A stretch of 64,000 nucleotides of DNA from JAMIFV01 sp035906055 (GCA_035906055.1 JAMIFV010000013.1:24602-88601), one strand, 5' to 3'. Counted from the first letter of the stretch, positions 16,321 through 25,586 are shown. Notes: generated by a model not told the origin, from the letters alone. Translations and numbers: made by a program.

Positions 16321-17616
16321 ATGGAAAAAACGCTTCTGCAGCTTTCGCACATCAACCAATCCTTCTCCAAAGGCGAAGGGCGCAGCGCCAACGTGCTTGA
16401 CGATGTGAACCTTTCCCTGCGTGAAGGGGAGATCGTGGGGTTGCTGGGTAAGTCCGGTTCAGGAAAATCCACGCTGCTGCGCATCATCGCGGGGCTTATC
16501 AAGCCCACGGGAGGAAAGCGCGATTATATTCCGGGCGAGAATGCCAACGCGCTCAATATCGCCATGGTGTTCCAGACTTTCGCGCTGTTTCCATGGCTGA
16601 GCGTGCTCAAGAACGTGGAACTGGGGCTGGAAGCGTCAGGCCTTGATGCCAAGGAAACCCGCAAGCGCGCGCTTGCCGCCATCGACCTTATCGGCCTGGA
16701 CGGCTATGAGTCCGCTTACCCACGTGAGCTTTCCGGCGGCATGAAGCAACGCGTGGGCTTTGCGCGCGCGCTGGTGGTGAACCCGGAAATACTGCTTATG
16801 GACGAGCCGTTCTCCGCGCTCGACGTGCTGACGGCGGAGACGCTCAAGACCGACTTCATAGAGCTGTGGAGCGACGGCAAGCTGCCTATCAAGTCGGTGA
16901 TGCTGGTGACGCATAACATCGAGGAAGCGGTGCTCATGAGCGACCGTATCCTTATCTTCTCCTCGAATCCGGGGCGCATATTGCAGGAGATACGCGTGGA
17001 TATGCCGCATCCGCGCGATCGCCAGTCATCCGCCTTCCGTGCTAAAGTAGAGCAGATATTCACGATCATGACGTCAGGCGCCAGGAAACGCGAGACGGGC
17101 ACGGCCATGCGTGCGCCCGGCGCCAGCATGTATGAAACGCTGCCGCATGTTTCGCCCAACCATCTGGCCGGTCTTATGGAGGCGCTTATCGCCGCGCCGT
17201 ATCACGGCCATGCCGACCTGCCCGTGCTCGACCAGGCACTCGATCTTGGCACGGACGAAGTGCTGCGCATCGTGGACGTGCTGCGCATACTCAAATTTGC
17301 GGATGTGGAAGCCGGTGACATCAACCTCACCGTGGCGGGCAAGGCCTTCGCCGATTCCGATACGCAGCGCCGCAAGCAGATATTCGCCGAGCAGATCATG
17401 CAGAACATTCCGCTGGTTGCGTATATTTACCGTATCCTGCAGGAAAGGCCAGGCAACCGCGCCCCGCATGCGCGCTTTGCCACGCATCTGGAAGACCATA
17501 TGTCCGGAGAGGACGCCGCCGAAGCGCTCAATGCCGTTACCAGCTGGGGCCGTTATGCCGAGCTGTTTGCGTATGACGATGACTCGGAGACTTATAGTCT
17601 TGAAAATCCTACGTAG
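16321..17616 (+). CDS. NitT/TauT-type ABC ATPase with C-terminal AAA-associated domain
   Basis: The first 250 residues are an ABC ATPase of the nitrate/taurine importer branch: GKSGSGKST (about residues 45-53), a QTFALFPWLSV Q-loop, LSGGMKQR, ILLMDEPFSALD and VTHNIEEAV. After it comes a region of about 140 residues (from about 280) matching the AAA-associated C-terminal domain found in a subset of such ATPases, rich in predicted winged-helix-like helices. It probably pairs with the two-domain permease just upstream. The C-terminal domain could sense a ligand and gate transport, which is inference. The gene ends before a palindromic repeat and a strong shared terminator. Confidence 0.88.
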   Translation: MEKTLLQLSHINQSFSKGEGRSANVLDDVNLSLREGEIVGLLGKSGSGKSTLLRIIAGLIKPTGGKRDYIPGENANALNIAMVFQTFALFPWLSVLKNVELGLEASGLDAKETRKRALAAIDLIGLDGYESAYPRELSGGMKQRVGFARALVVNPEILLMDEPFSALDVLTAETLKTDFIELWSDGKLPIKSVMLVTHNIEEAVLMSDRILIFSSNPGRILQEIRVDMPHPRDRQSSAFRAKVEQIFTIMTSGARKRETGTAMRAPGASMYETLPHVSPNHLAGLMEALIAAPYHGHADLPVLDQALDLGTDEVLRIVDVLRILKFADVEAGDINLTVAGKAFADSDTQRRKQIFAEQIMQNIPLVAYIYRILQERPGNRAPHARFATHLEDHMSGEDAAEALNAVTSWGRYAELFAYDDDSETYSLENPT

Positions 17617-17627
17617 TCTTGATTATT

Positions 17628-17735
17628 GGGGCGCGTTTCGCCCTTTATTGGAGGGGAAACGCTTTCCCCTCTGCGCATCCGCGCATTCACCCCTTGCGAG
17701 GTCGTCGCTTCGCTCCTCCATACCTACGGTTAGGC
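17628..17735 (+). repeat. Family-A palindromic repeat, copy 3
   Basis: Forward copy with a GGGGAAACGCTTTCCCC hairpin (17653-17669), then TGCGCATCCGCGCA, then CCCCTTGCGAGGTCGTCGCT and TCGCTCCTCCA. It is closely similar to the copy inserted in leuS at 29.6 kb. It lies just beyond the stop of the ABC ATPase gene. Confidence 0.8.
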
Positions 17736-17795
17736 ACTGGAATAAACATCGGTACCGTATGAGTGGATGAATGCTATATGACGCCCCCCTAAAAC

Positions 17796-17829
17796 AAAAA
17801 AGCCCTGCCATTTCCGGCAGGGCTTTTTT
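17796..17829. terminator. Bidirectional intrinsic terminator
   Basis: AAAAAAGCCCTGCC-atttcc-GGCAGGGCTTTTTT forms a 14-bp stem with an A run on one side and a T run on the other, so it can end transcription in both directions. It lies between the convergent ABC ATPase and OmpA-like genes. Confidence 0.93.
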
Positions 17830-17843
17830 GTTAAGCAATAAGG

Positions 17844-19508
17844 CTATTTCACTAAAAATAAATCCACGCGGTCGGCGGCGGCACCTTCGCTCTTGTTGCC
17901 AAGGGCGCGTACGTTCACGCGCTCGATATCAATGCCTTTCGTCGTGGTGAGGTAGTTGCGCACCGCGATGCCGCGTGCCAGCGATACGCGCTTGGGATAG
18001 ATGCCGTTTTCGTTCTTGCCGCCCGCATAGGAAAGAATATTCACGCGGGTTCCGGGCGACTGTTCAAGTTTGGCCGCTACCGTATCGAGCTGGCTGAACA
18101 ATGCCTGCGAAACATCGGTTTCGCTTTCGCTGAATATCAGGCGCATGTCGGGATCAGTGGAAGAACTGTCTTTCTTGCTCATTTGTTCCAGCAGCGCCTT
18201 ATTGGCGGAGTCGGTTCTGGGAGCCGCGCTCAGCAGGTCTTCCTGCGTGCCGGATGGCAGCGAGGGAAGATCGCCCCTGGCATTGTCAGGCAGGGGTATC
18301 AGATCGGGTATATCTGCCATTTTGTTCGGTTCTGCCAGTGCGCTGGAGTCATCGGGCAGTGTCAGGTCGGACTTCTGTGTCGCGGGCGGCGCAATCGCAT
18401 CACTCACCGGAGGCAGAGCCGGTTTTTCCGGCTCGGGCAGGCCTGAGGGAGCAGGTTCGGGAAGCGCCGGAGGCGTTGCGTCTATTGCCGACTCTGGCAG
18501 TTCCGGAGCGGTTTCAGGCTTCTTTTCTGTTGGCAGCGGGGCAGGAGTAAGCGTGGGCAGAGCCATCGGTGTACCAACGGCCATGGGGGCTTCAGGTTCC
18601 TTGGGAGCGGGTGGAATAGCGGCTGAGGCAGGCGCTGTTTCTGCCGGTTTGGTCGTGGTGCTACCGGATTTCAGGTTGGCGTCAGGCAACGGAGAACCCA
18701 TCAGGGTGGGGCGAGTCATTTCCGATACGGTCGGTGGGGTTGGCAGAGTGGCAGGCGCAACTTCAATCTTGGGAGCAGCAGGCGTGCCTGGCGGAAGCGT
18801 ATGCGGAAGTTCGGGAGGGGTTGGCAGGTTGCCCGGAGCGGGCGCGGGCGTGGAAGGCTTGCCGCTGATGAAGTCCGAAAGCTGGTCGCCGAGGCCGGGC
18901 TTGGCAGGCTCTGCCGGTGCGGCGGAAGTGGCCGGTGCACCCGGAACAGGCAGCGGTGCGGTGGCTTCGGGTTTAGGCAGTTCCGGCGCTGTGGGAAGTG
19001 CCGGGACCTTGTCTGTAGGAACGGTTACGGGAGTGGGCAGCTCCCTGATGGGGTCAGCAGGCAAAACGTTCAATTCCGGCGGGGTGGGAGTGAGCTCATT
19101 CGGCAGGTCTTTGATGGGAGGCAGCTCAGCGGGCATGGGAGGCACTACAACAGCAGGAGCAGGAGCGGGAACGGGCGTCTTGTGTTCGGTGTGGGGGATT
19201 TCTTTCACGGGCGCCGGTTTGGTTTCCTTAACCGGAGCGGGTTTGGCAGGCTTGGTTTCTTTCTTGGGGATTGCAGGCTTTTTGGATTTTTCTACAGGTT
19301 TGCTTTCCGCTTTTTTGCTGGCGGGCGCTACGGGTTTTGCTTCTTCTTTTCTGGCAGGTGCCGCTGCGGGGGCGGGTTTGCTGCTTTTCTCAAGCACGTC
19401 GAGATTGATCTCGATGCTGGATGCGGCATTGGCCGGTGCGGAAACCCCGGCTATCAGTGCTGCAACGCATACGCTCGATATATATTTACGCAAAAAAGCA
19501 GTTTTCAT
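17844..19508 (-). CDS. OmpA-family envelope protein with long proline-rich spacer
   Basis: The 554-residue product has a signal peptide (basic MKTAFLRKY start, hydrophobic core, ANA cleavage site), then a Lys/Pro/Ala-rich stretch with KPA(P)VKE repeats (about residues 40-120), then some 300 residues dominated by PxLP/PELP units, and finally an OmpA-like peptidoglycan-binding domain (about 455-554; IFSESETDVS, then AKLEQSPGTRVNILSYAGG and RVSLARGIAVRNYL). It has no beta-barrel, so it could span the periplasm like TonB while anchored on peptidoglycan. A GGAGG site precedes the chosen ATG. The extreme composition makes a long antisense frame look open, but that frame is an artefact. Confidence 0.8.
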   Translation of the reverse strand: MKTAFLRKYISSVCVAALIAGVSAPANAASSIEINLDVLEKSSKPAPAAAPARKEEAKPVAPASKKAESKPVEKSKKPAIPKKETKPAKPAPVKETKPAPVKEIPHTEHKTPVPAPAPAVVVPPMPAELPPIKDLPNELTPTPPELNVLPADPIRELPTPVTVPTDKVPALPTAPELPKPEATAPLPVPGAPATSAAPAEPAKPGLGDQLSDFISGKPSTPAPAPGNLPTPPELPHTLPPGTPAAPKIEVAPATLPTPPTVSEMTRPTLMGSPLPDANLKSGSTTTKPAETAPASAAIPPAPKEPEAPMAVGTPMALPTLTPAPLPTEKKPETAPELPESAIDATPPALPEPAPSGLPEPEKPALPPVSDAIAPPATQKSDLTLPDDSSALAEPNKMADIPDLIPLPDNARGDLPSLPSGTQEDLLSAAPRTDSANKALLEQMSKKDSSSTDPDMRLIFSESETDVSQALFSQLDTVAAKLEQSPGTRVNILSYAGGKNENGIYPKRVSLARGIAVRNYLTTTKGIDIERVNVRALGNKSEGAAADRVDLFLVK

Positions 19509-19588
19509 GTCAGAACCTCCATTATGGTGTATTAATTTATGTAGTAAACACCGCAAAGGCAAGGGGGAAGTGACGTGCCCGCAAAGGG

Positions 19589-20380
19589 TCAGACAGCGGT
19601 TGCGGCTGATACGATCTTTTCATGAATCAGTGCATTGCCTGCAATGAACAGTGGCTTCTCGCTATCGTTGCGCAGGAACGTGCGTCCACCCGCTTCGCGC
19701 ACGAGCAGGGCACCGGCAGAAATGTCCCAGGACTTGAAATTGACATGGCAGGCGGCATCGTACCTGCCTGCTGCTAGATAGGCGAGATCAAGCGCGGTGG
19801 CGCCGCAGGCGCGCAGCGAATAAGGCTGCTGGCGCAATGTGGCGAAGATGTGGTCATGATAGGAGCCGCCTTTTACTGCCTGCGGCAGGAAGGTGGCGAT
19901 GAGGCAGGTATCGGGTTCGGCGCGGCTTGAAACCATCATGCGCTTATCGTCAAGCGTAGCGCCCTGATGCATTTCGGCGCAGAAGAGTTCATTGCGCAGG
20001 GGGTCGTAAATAACGGCGGCCTGTGTTTCAAAACCACCATCGCGCAGTTGCTTTTCGTAGCCGATGGAAATGCAGAAATACGGGATCGCATGAATGAAAT
20101 TATGCGTGCCGTCGATGGGGTCGATAACGAAGCGGTGCGTGGGGTCGCTGCCAGCGATTTCGCCGCTTTCTTCCATAACGAACCCGCAGGTGGGGCGCGC
20201 TTTGGAAAGTTCCTGATGCAGTATTTTCTCAGAACGCTTGTCGGCTGCGGTGGCGAAATCCGCCGTGCCCTTGCGCGATACCTGCAATTGTTCGATCTCG
20301 CCGAAATCGCGCACGACCGAACGCCCTGCCTTGAGGGCGGCGGCGGTCATTACAGTGAGTATCGCTGAACGTGGGGGCAT
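19589..20380 (-). CDS. Inositol monophosphatase family protein (SuhB-like)
   Basis: This 263-residue Mg-dependent phosphatase has the family motifs in order: EESGE (about residues 70-74), DPIDGTHNFIH (about 87-97) and the C-terminal SWDISAGALLVREAGG. The family covers inositol-1-phosphatase, SuhB and histidinol-phosphatase-like enzymes, so the physiological substrate is uncertain. It lies 38 bases downstream of pgi on the same strand. Length is normal. Confidence 0.88.
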   Translation of the reverse strand: MPPRSAILTVMTAAALKAGRSVVRDFGEIEQLQVSRKGTADFATAADKRSEKILHQELSKARPTCGFVMEESGEIAGSDPTHRFVIDPIDGTHNFIHAIPYFCISIGYEKQLRDGGFETQAAVIYDPLRNELFCAEMHQGATLDDKRMMVSSRAEPDTCLIATFLPQAVKGGSYHDHIFATLRQQPYSLRACGATALDLAYLAAGRYDAACHVNFKSWDISAGALLVREAGGRTFLRNDSEKPLFIAGNALIHEKIVSAATAV

Positions 20381-20418
20381 GGGCAGGATGTAATGGAACG
20401 TTACGTGTTTGTCAAAGA

Positions 20419-21702
20419 TTAAGCGGCTGTATTATTTTGCCCTTTTAGTGTGGCTACGGCAAGTTTCTTGCCGTCTTCCACGGCGGGCTGGTCAAACGGG
20501 TCAATCAGCATGAGCCTGCCGGTGAGAATAGTCTCCAGCACGAAATGCATGGTGAGTTCACCCAATGCCGTTTCATCAAGGTTTTTCAATGAGAAAACCC
20601 GTGCCGGGCACTGCTTGTTCGTCAATGTTTCCATGGTGGCAAGCTGGTGTGCGTCTATAAGGTCGCCCAGCGTATGTTTATGCAGATACGAGAGCGCCGG
20701 ATCGTCGCCAAGCTCTATCACCGGGCCTTTATTGTGTTGCTCCAGCATCAGCAGCGTGAAGAATTTATCGCGCGGCCCGTCGAGGTATAATTGCAGCTGG
20801 CTGTGCTGGTCCACGGAACCCAGAGCAGGTGCCGGGGTGATGCCCTTGCCGCTTTTGCCAAGGCTTTCCGCCCATATCTGGCGGTGCCAGAGGGCAAAAT
20901 TCCACAGCCGGTCGCAATAGGGATACATGACGGAAATGCCTTTTCCCTGCTCGGCCATGGTATGGCAGAGCGCTGCGCCCTGCACGGCGGGTGCGTCGCC
21001 AGCCGCGCGCAGGAGCTGCCCGATCACACTGACCGCGCCTTTGCGTATGGCGCGGATATCCAGCCCGGCCACCGCTGCGGGCAACAACCCGACCAGCGTC
21101 AGCGCCGCATACCTGCCGCCGATATTGTTCTGATGCTCAAGCTGCCTGATGCCGTGCTTCACCGCAATGCGCGCCAGCGGGTTGTCCGTGCGCTCGGTGA
21201 TGACGATAAAATGTCCCGATGCTGTTTTTGCAGGCAGCGCCTTTTCGGCGGCGTCCCACAGGATGGCCATGTGCGCCAGCGTCTCGGCGGTGCCGCCGGA
21301 TTTGCTGATCATGATGAAGAGCGTGGAGCGGTAATCCAGCGACGCAGTCAGCTGTTCGATGGATGCGGGGTCGATATTGTCCACAAACAGCAGTTTCACT
21401 TTGCCGCTTAAGCCGGTGACCGGATTGTAAGCCAGCGAGCAGAGCATCTTGCCGCTTAAGGACGAACCGCCCATGCCGCACACCACCACGGTGGAAAAAC
21501 GCGCGGTAATTTCCTTTGCGGTCTGCTCTATGAGCTCCAGATCGCTGTCATCAAGGCAGCGTTCCACTACCGGAAGTTTTTCCCCCGCGAGGGCAATGCC
21601 AGCCTCCACGGCGCGTTGCAGGGCGCGGCGGAATACGGGATCGCTTATGCCATTGTTCCCCGCTGCCTGGCTCATGGCGCGCGAGAAGTCCTGAATATAC
21701 AT
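20419..21702 (-). CDS. pgi: Glucose-6-phosphate isomerase
   Basis: PGI interconverts glucose 6-phosphate and fructose 6-phosphate. At 427 residues it is shorter than the 550-residue E. coli type, as in the compact bacterial forms. SIS-domain features are present: VVCGMGGSSLSGKML (about residues 72-86), the phosphate-binding ISKSGGTAET (about 131-140), QNNIGGRYAALT and SVDQHSQLQLYLDGP, with the catalytic His in the last. With tkt, gap, pgk and fbaB elsewhere in the window it completes much of the sugar-phosphate route. It lies 34 bases downstream of the M16 peptidase pair, on the same strand. Confidence 0.9.
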   Translation of the reverse strand: MYIQDFSRAMSQAAGNNGISDPVFRRALQRAVEAGIALAGEKLPVVERCLDDSDLELIEQTAKEITARFSTVVVCGMGGSSLSGKMLCSLAYNPVTGLSGKVKLLFVDNIDPASIEQLTASLDYRSTLFIMISKSGGTAETLAHMAILWDAAEKALPAKTASGHFIVITERTDNPLARIAVKHGIRQLEHQNNIGGRYAALTLVGLLPAAVAGLDIRAIRKGAVSVIGQLLRAAGDAPAVQGAALCHTMAEQGKGISVMYPYCDRLWNFALWHRQIWAESLGKSGKGITPAPALGSVDQHSQLQLYLDGPRDKFFTLLMLEQHNKGPVIELGDDPALSYLHKHTLGDLIDAHQLATMETLTNKQCPARVFSLKNLDETALGELTMHFVLETILTGRLMLIDPFDQPAVEDGKKLAVATLKGQNNTAA

Positions 21703-21736
21703 GGGCTGCCCAGATTAAAGCTAGTTGAGTTGGAGA

Positions 21737-23074
21737 CTATGGTGTCTTGGATTCTTTTGTATCGACATCAGCGGATTCTGGCGAACCTGCCATGACTACG
21801 AGTGGTACACGCGACAGCAGATCTTTTGCAAGCATGTTTACCTCGCTCAGCGATACTTTTTCGATAAGTGATGCACGTTTGTCCATATAGTCGATGCCGA
21901 GGTCGTAATACTGAATGCCGATCAGCATGCCCGCCAGTTCGTTCTGCGTGTCGGAACCCAGCGGGAACGAGCCGATCAGGTAGCTTTTGGCGTTGCTCAG
22001 TTCCTGCTCGGTTATGCCGTTGCGCTGCGCTTCGTCCAGTATGGAGCGCACGAGCTTCATCGCTTCCAGCGCTTCCGAATTGCGCGTGGCGAACCCGACG
22101 GAAAAATAGGCCGCATGGTCCATGATATCGATGCTCGTGCCGATATGGTAAACAAGGCCGCGCTTGTTGCGCACTTCGGAACCCAAACGCGAGGTGATGC
22201 TGTCGCCGCCCAGTATCTGGTTGAGTATCTGCAGCGCGGGGTAACGCGGGTCGGTTCGTTTTACGCCCTGCAGGCTTGCGATGACCACGCTCTGCGGTAC
22301 ATTCATTTTTACGATGGCGGGCGCTTCCGCACCTTCCGGCATGGTAAGGTCGGCGAGGTCATTTCCCTGCCTGGCCTGCGCGGTATATTCAGGCAGTTCC
22401 CAGTCCTTCACTTCGTCCTCGGTGATGTCGCCCACTACGGAGATGATGGGCTTTGCCCCGGCAAAGTAATGGCTGCGTGCGAATGCGCGCATGTCTTCAG
22501 CGGTGACGGATTTTACCGATTCAATCGTGCCGCGGCGCGGCAGGGCATACGCATGACTGGGGAATGCAAGTTCCTTCCAGCGTCGCGAGGCCATATACAT
22601 GGGCTCTTCTTCGAGATGGGTGAGGTCGCTGACGATGCTGGCGCGGATGCGTTCGACCGCTTCCGCGTCAAAGCGCGGCCTGGTCAGGGCGGCCAGCAGC
22701 AGGTCGATCGCATCGTCTTTGTGTTCTGAAAGCGTCTGCACGGTGACGGTGGTCATGTCCATGCCGGTATCGGCACCAAAACGTATGGCTTTATCTTCCA
22801 GCGCCTGACGGAATGCCAGCGCATTCAGGTTGCCGGCACCTTCATCGAGCATCTGCGAGAGGAAAGAGGACAGACCGGATTTTCCCGCCGGGTCCTGCGC
22901 CGCACCGCTTTTGGGGAAAGCGATCTTGATGGTGACAACCGGCAGCGTGTGGTCTTCCACCAGCCACACCGTGTTGCCCGACGATGTTTCAACCGGTTTG
23001 ATTTTAGCGGAAGCTTCCGCGTTCACGCTGATAGCCACTACACTTAAGCATACCAGAAGGAATCTGCGTATCAT
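21737..23074 (-). CDS. M16 family peptidase-like protein, metal site lost
   Basis: This 445-residue exported protein (hydrophobic signal segment at the start, SVNAEA cleavage region) has the M16/insulinase fold but lacks the HxxEH zinc motif: the equivalent place reads GLSSFLSQML. Such inactive subunits pair with an active partner, as in mitochondrial processing peptidase. The active partner is the next gene upstream, overlapping by 4 bases. The C-terminal M16 domain motif GSDTQNELAGMLIGIQYY is present. It probably helps bind peptide in the periplasm. Confidence 0.88.
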   Translation of the reverse strand: MIRRFLLVCLSVVAISVNAEASAKIKPVETSSGNTVWLVEDHTLPVVTIKIAFPKSGAAQDPAGKSGLSSFLSQMLDEGAGNLNALAFRQALEDKAIRFGADTGMDMTTVTVQTLSEHKDDAIDLLLAALTRPRFDAEAVERIRASIVSDLTHLEEEPMYMASRRWKELAFPSHAYALPRRGTIESVKSVTAEDMRAFARSHYFAGAKPIISVVGDITEDEVKDWELPEYTAQARQGNDLADLTMPEGAEAPAIVKMNVPQSVVIASLQGVKRTDPRYPALQILNQILGGDSITSRLGSEVRNKRGLVYHIGTSIDIMDHAAYFSVGFATRNSEALEAMKLVRSILDEAQRNGITEQELSNAKSYLIGSFPLGSDTQNELAGMLIGIQYYDLGIDYMDKRASLIEKVSLSEVNMLAKDLLSRVPLVVMAGSPESADVDTKESKTP

Positions 23075-24477
23075 TTTTCCTCTCCCTTCGCGGTCTTTTT
23101 GGCGGGGATGAGATAGCCCGTTACCGAGTTATTGCGTTCAAACAGGGCAGGCATGCTCTGCATTACCTCGTCCGTGCTCACGCGGTCAACCAGTGCGGGC
23201 CATTCGAGAAAGTAGGATGTGGGAAGCCCCTGTGCGATGAGCGTGCCCAGCATGCGCGCCATGCCTTCCACGCCGTCACGCGCATAGATAGTTTCGGCTT
23301 TCAGCAGGGTCTTGGCGCGCGCCAGTTCCGCATCGGTGATTTTAGTATTGGCGAACTCTTCCAGTTCCCTGTCGATGGCGGCTTCGAGCTGAGCAAGCGT
23401 AACGCCGGGGGCGGGGCGTGCATCAATGGACACTTCGCCCGGCCCGATGGCGAACCCGTCATAACCCACATTCACAGCAGTGGCGAGTTTCTGCTTCACC
23501 ACCAGCGACTGGTACAGGCGTGAGGATGAACCGCCGCCCAGCACCTGCGCGAGGATGAAGCCGGGAAGCACTTTCTTTTTTTCTTCTTCCGGGCTGTTAT
23601 TGCTTGGGGCGGTGTAATAGCGGCTGAACTCAGGCTCGCGCACATTCTCGTGGCGCAGTTCGGTGTGGCGGGGGCCGCGCTGCGGCGGTTCATGGTTCCA
23701 TATGCGTTTTGCAGCGGTGCCTGCGGGCAGTCCGCCGTAATATTGCTCGGCGAGTGTTTCAAGTTCCGCGCGGGAGATATCGCCGGAGACAACCAGCACG
23801 GCGTTGGCGGGGTGATAGAACTCCTTGTGGAATGCCAGCACGTCGGCGCGTGAGAGCGCCTGCATCTCGTGCATCCAGCCGATATTGGGCGTGCCGTAAG
23901 GATGGTTGCGGAACAAAAGCGCCTGCATTTCTTCCGCCAGCAGTGCGGAAGGCTGGTTCTCGATCACGCTGCGGCGCTCTTCGATGATCACCTCACGTTC
24001 CTTGGTGAAGTTCTCCATCGTTGGCGCCAGATGCAGCATGCGGTCCGCTTCCATCTGCATGACCATGGGCAGGTGTTCGCGCGCAATGGTGACGTAATAC
24101 GCGGTGTAGTCATGCCCGGTGAAGGCGTTGGCACGGCCGCCGCGGTCGGACACGGCTTTGAGGAAATCGCCGCTGTTGGTGGTTTCCGTACCCTGGAACA
24201 TCATATGCTCGTTGTAATGGGCGAGGCCTGAACGGCCGGGATAATCGTCCCCCGAGCCCACCTTATACCACAGCATATGCGTGACAGCGGGCACGTTATG
24301 ATTGGCGAACAAAACCACGTCCATGCCGTTGCGCAGCTGGAAAGTCTCGATCTCGGGCTTATACAGCGCGGAGAGCTGCTGGTTGCGCGCAGAAGGCGAC
24401 AACAGCACGATCGCCACCGCCGCAATCGTGGCGATGACAATGACGATTTTACATAATGCGGCTTTAGAAGAGGTCAC
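23071..24477 (-). CDS. M16 family zinc metallopeptidase, active subunit
   Basis: The 468-residue protein has an N-terminal membrane anchor or signal (about residues 9-27) and the intact inverted zinc motif HYNEH at residues 87-91, with the third ligand likely in the EVIIEERRSVIEN helix. It resembles periplasmic PqqL/YmxG-type processing peptidases. It forms an operon with the inactive partner downstream (4-base overlap) and the lipoprotein and lspA genes upstream (14-base overlap). The pair may degrade or process peptides in the periplasm. Confidence 0.9.
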   Translation of the reverse strand: MTSSKAALCKIVIVIATIAAVAIVLLSPSARNQQLSALYKPEIETFQLRNGMDVVLFANHNVPAVTHMLWYKVGSGDDYPGRSGLAHYNEHMMFQGTETTNSGDFLKAVSDRGGRANAFTGHDYTAYYVTIAREHLPMVMQMEADRMLHLAPTMENFTKEREVIIEERRSVIENQPSALLAEEMQALLFRNHPYGTPNIGWMHEMQALSRADVLAFHKEFYHPANAVLVVSGDISRAELETLAEQYYGGLPAGTAAKRIWNHEPPQRGPRHTELRHENVREPEFSRYYTAPSNNSPEEEKKKVLPGFILAQVLGGGSSSRLYQSLVVKQKLATAVNVGYDGFAIGPGEVSIDARPAPGVTLAQLEAAIDRELEEFANTKITDAELARAKTLLKAETIYARDGVEGMARMLGTLIAQGLPTSYFLEWPALVDRVSTDEVMQSMPALFERNNSVTGYLIPAKKTAKGEEK

Positions 24478-25057
24478 CTATCGTCCCCAGAATGCCTTTG
24501 TTTTTCGGTTTGATCACGGCGGATTCCCCTTCCGCAGGGGATTTGTTCTCCGCCTTGTTCTGCTTGATGCGTTCGGCTTCCCTGGCGGCATCCACCGTGG
24601 GTTCGGTGTCGGTGGTGCCGCTGATGAGGTAGTTGTCATCCTTCACTACGAGGCCGTTCTCGGCGTCCTGTGTGATGCTTTTGCGAACATCGGGATTGGC
24701 ATTGGCCGCGCCCGCCTTCTGCAGGAACTGGGCATCGGCACTGGTTTGCAGGCTACCGGAGGTCACTTTGCCGACCGATGTATCCACTTTCAGGCTGTCA
24801 GGATTGGTTTGCGCCGTGCCCAGCACTGTGCTGCGCGCCTGCTGGTTGGCAGGCACTGCCGTGGGAGCATCGGTTTCGCTGCCCGGTGCGCGCAGGCTGA
24901 ATTCGGGTGGAACGGTAAGGGCGGGGCGCGCATAGACCCTGAATTCGTCAGGAGCCTTGCGGTTGAGACCAAGGGTTTCACGGACGCTCTTGGCTGAGCC
25001 GCACGAGATCAGCAAAGCGGAAACTACACTGATTGCCAGCACGTTACGTAGGTACAT
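24464..25057 (-). CDS. DUF3035 (BamF-like) lipoprotein
   Basis: The 197-residue protein starts with a lipoprotein signal peptide ending in a LISC lipobox. After it comes the family core KAPDEFRVYARPALTVPPEF (about residues 33-52), then a low-complexity region. DUF3035 proteins are typical of Alphaproteobacteria; one in Caulobacter has been linked to the outer-membrane BAM complex as BamF, which I recall rather than can show. The gene overlaps lspA, the enzyme that would mature it, by 14 bases, and the M16 peptidase gene downstream by 14 bases. Confidence 0.82.
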   Translation of the reverse strand: MYLRNVLAISVVSALLISCGSAKSVRETLGLNRKAPDEFRVYARPALTVPPEFSLRAPGSETDAPTAVPANQQARSTVLGTAQTNPDSLKVDTSVGKVTSGSLQTSADAQFLQKAGAANANPDVRKSITQDAENGLVVKDDNYLISGTTDTEPTVDAAREAERIKQNKAENKSPAEGESAVIKPKNKGILGTIGDLF

Positions 25058-25586
25058 GGTCTTGGTTCTCCACGGTTTTTGGTTCTTGGGTCGGTTCGGC
25101 AGCCTCAGAAGGAGGGCACACTATACTGCCGATTATCAGGATAACAACCCCCACAAATATGGTACTGTCGGCAAGGTTGAAAGCGGGCCAGTGATATCCC
25201 GCGATATGGAAATCAAGAAAATCCACCACCGCGCCATGCACGGCGCGATCCATGATATTGCCGATGGCGCCGCCGATGACACAGCCGAGCGCCAGAATGG
25301 TGGAACGTTCCTGCGCGCGCAGCAGCCATACGAGCATGAACAGGGAAATACAGGAGGTTAAGCCGATGAGCACCAGCGGCATCCATTCTTCCATGCTGTG
25401 GAGCATGCCGAAGCTCACACCCCGGTTCCAGGTGAGGACAATATTAAAAAATGAAGTAATTTCAACAGGCAGAATCGCGTTATCGTGCATCTGCAGGATG
25501 TAGTTTTTGCTCCACTGGTCAAGCAGGATGATCTCCGATGCTATCAGCAGACTCAGGAAACGGGTAAAGGTCAGGGAGCGTGGCAT
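25044..25586 (-). CDS. lspA: Lipoprotein signal peptidase (signal peptidase II)
   Basis: LspA cleaves signal peptides of lipoproteins in the inner membrane. The 180-residue protein has four membrane helices and both catalytic aspartates in family context: GGAIGNIMDR (Asp113) and FNLAD (Asp140). The WNRGVSFGM motif follows the first periplasmic loop. An extra hydrophilic tail of about 20 residues (PTQEPKTVENQ) follows the last helix. It diverges from atpC with a 60-base gap. Confidence 0.95.
   Translation of the reverse strand: MPRSLTFTRFLSLLIASEIILLDQWSKNYILQMHDNAILPVEITSFFNIVLTWNRGVSFGMLHSMEEWMPLVLIGLTSCISLFMLVWLLRAQERSTILALGCVIGGAIGNIMDRAVHGAVVDFLDFHIAGYHWPAFNLADSTIFVGVVILIIGSIVCPPSEAAEPTQEPKTVENQDHVPT

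Noticed and set aside
18070..19647. Long Gly/Ser/Ala-rich frame antisense to the OmpA-like gene
   Set aside because: It is the mirror of the proline-rich spacer; the sense frame has a signal peptide, OmpA domain and good start site.
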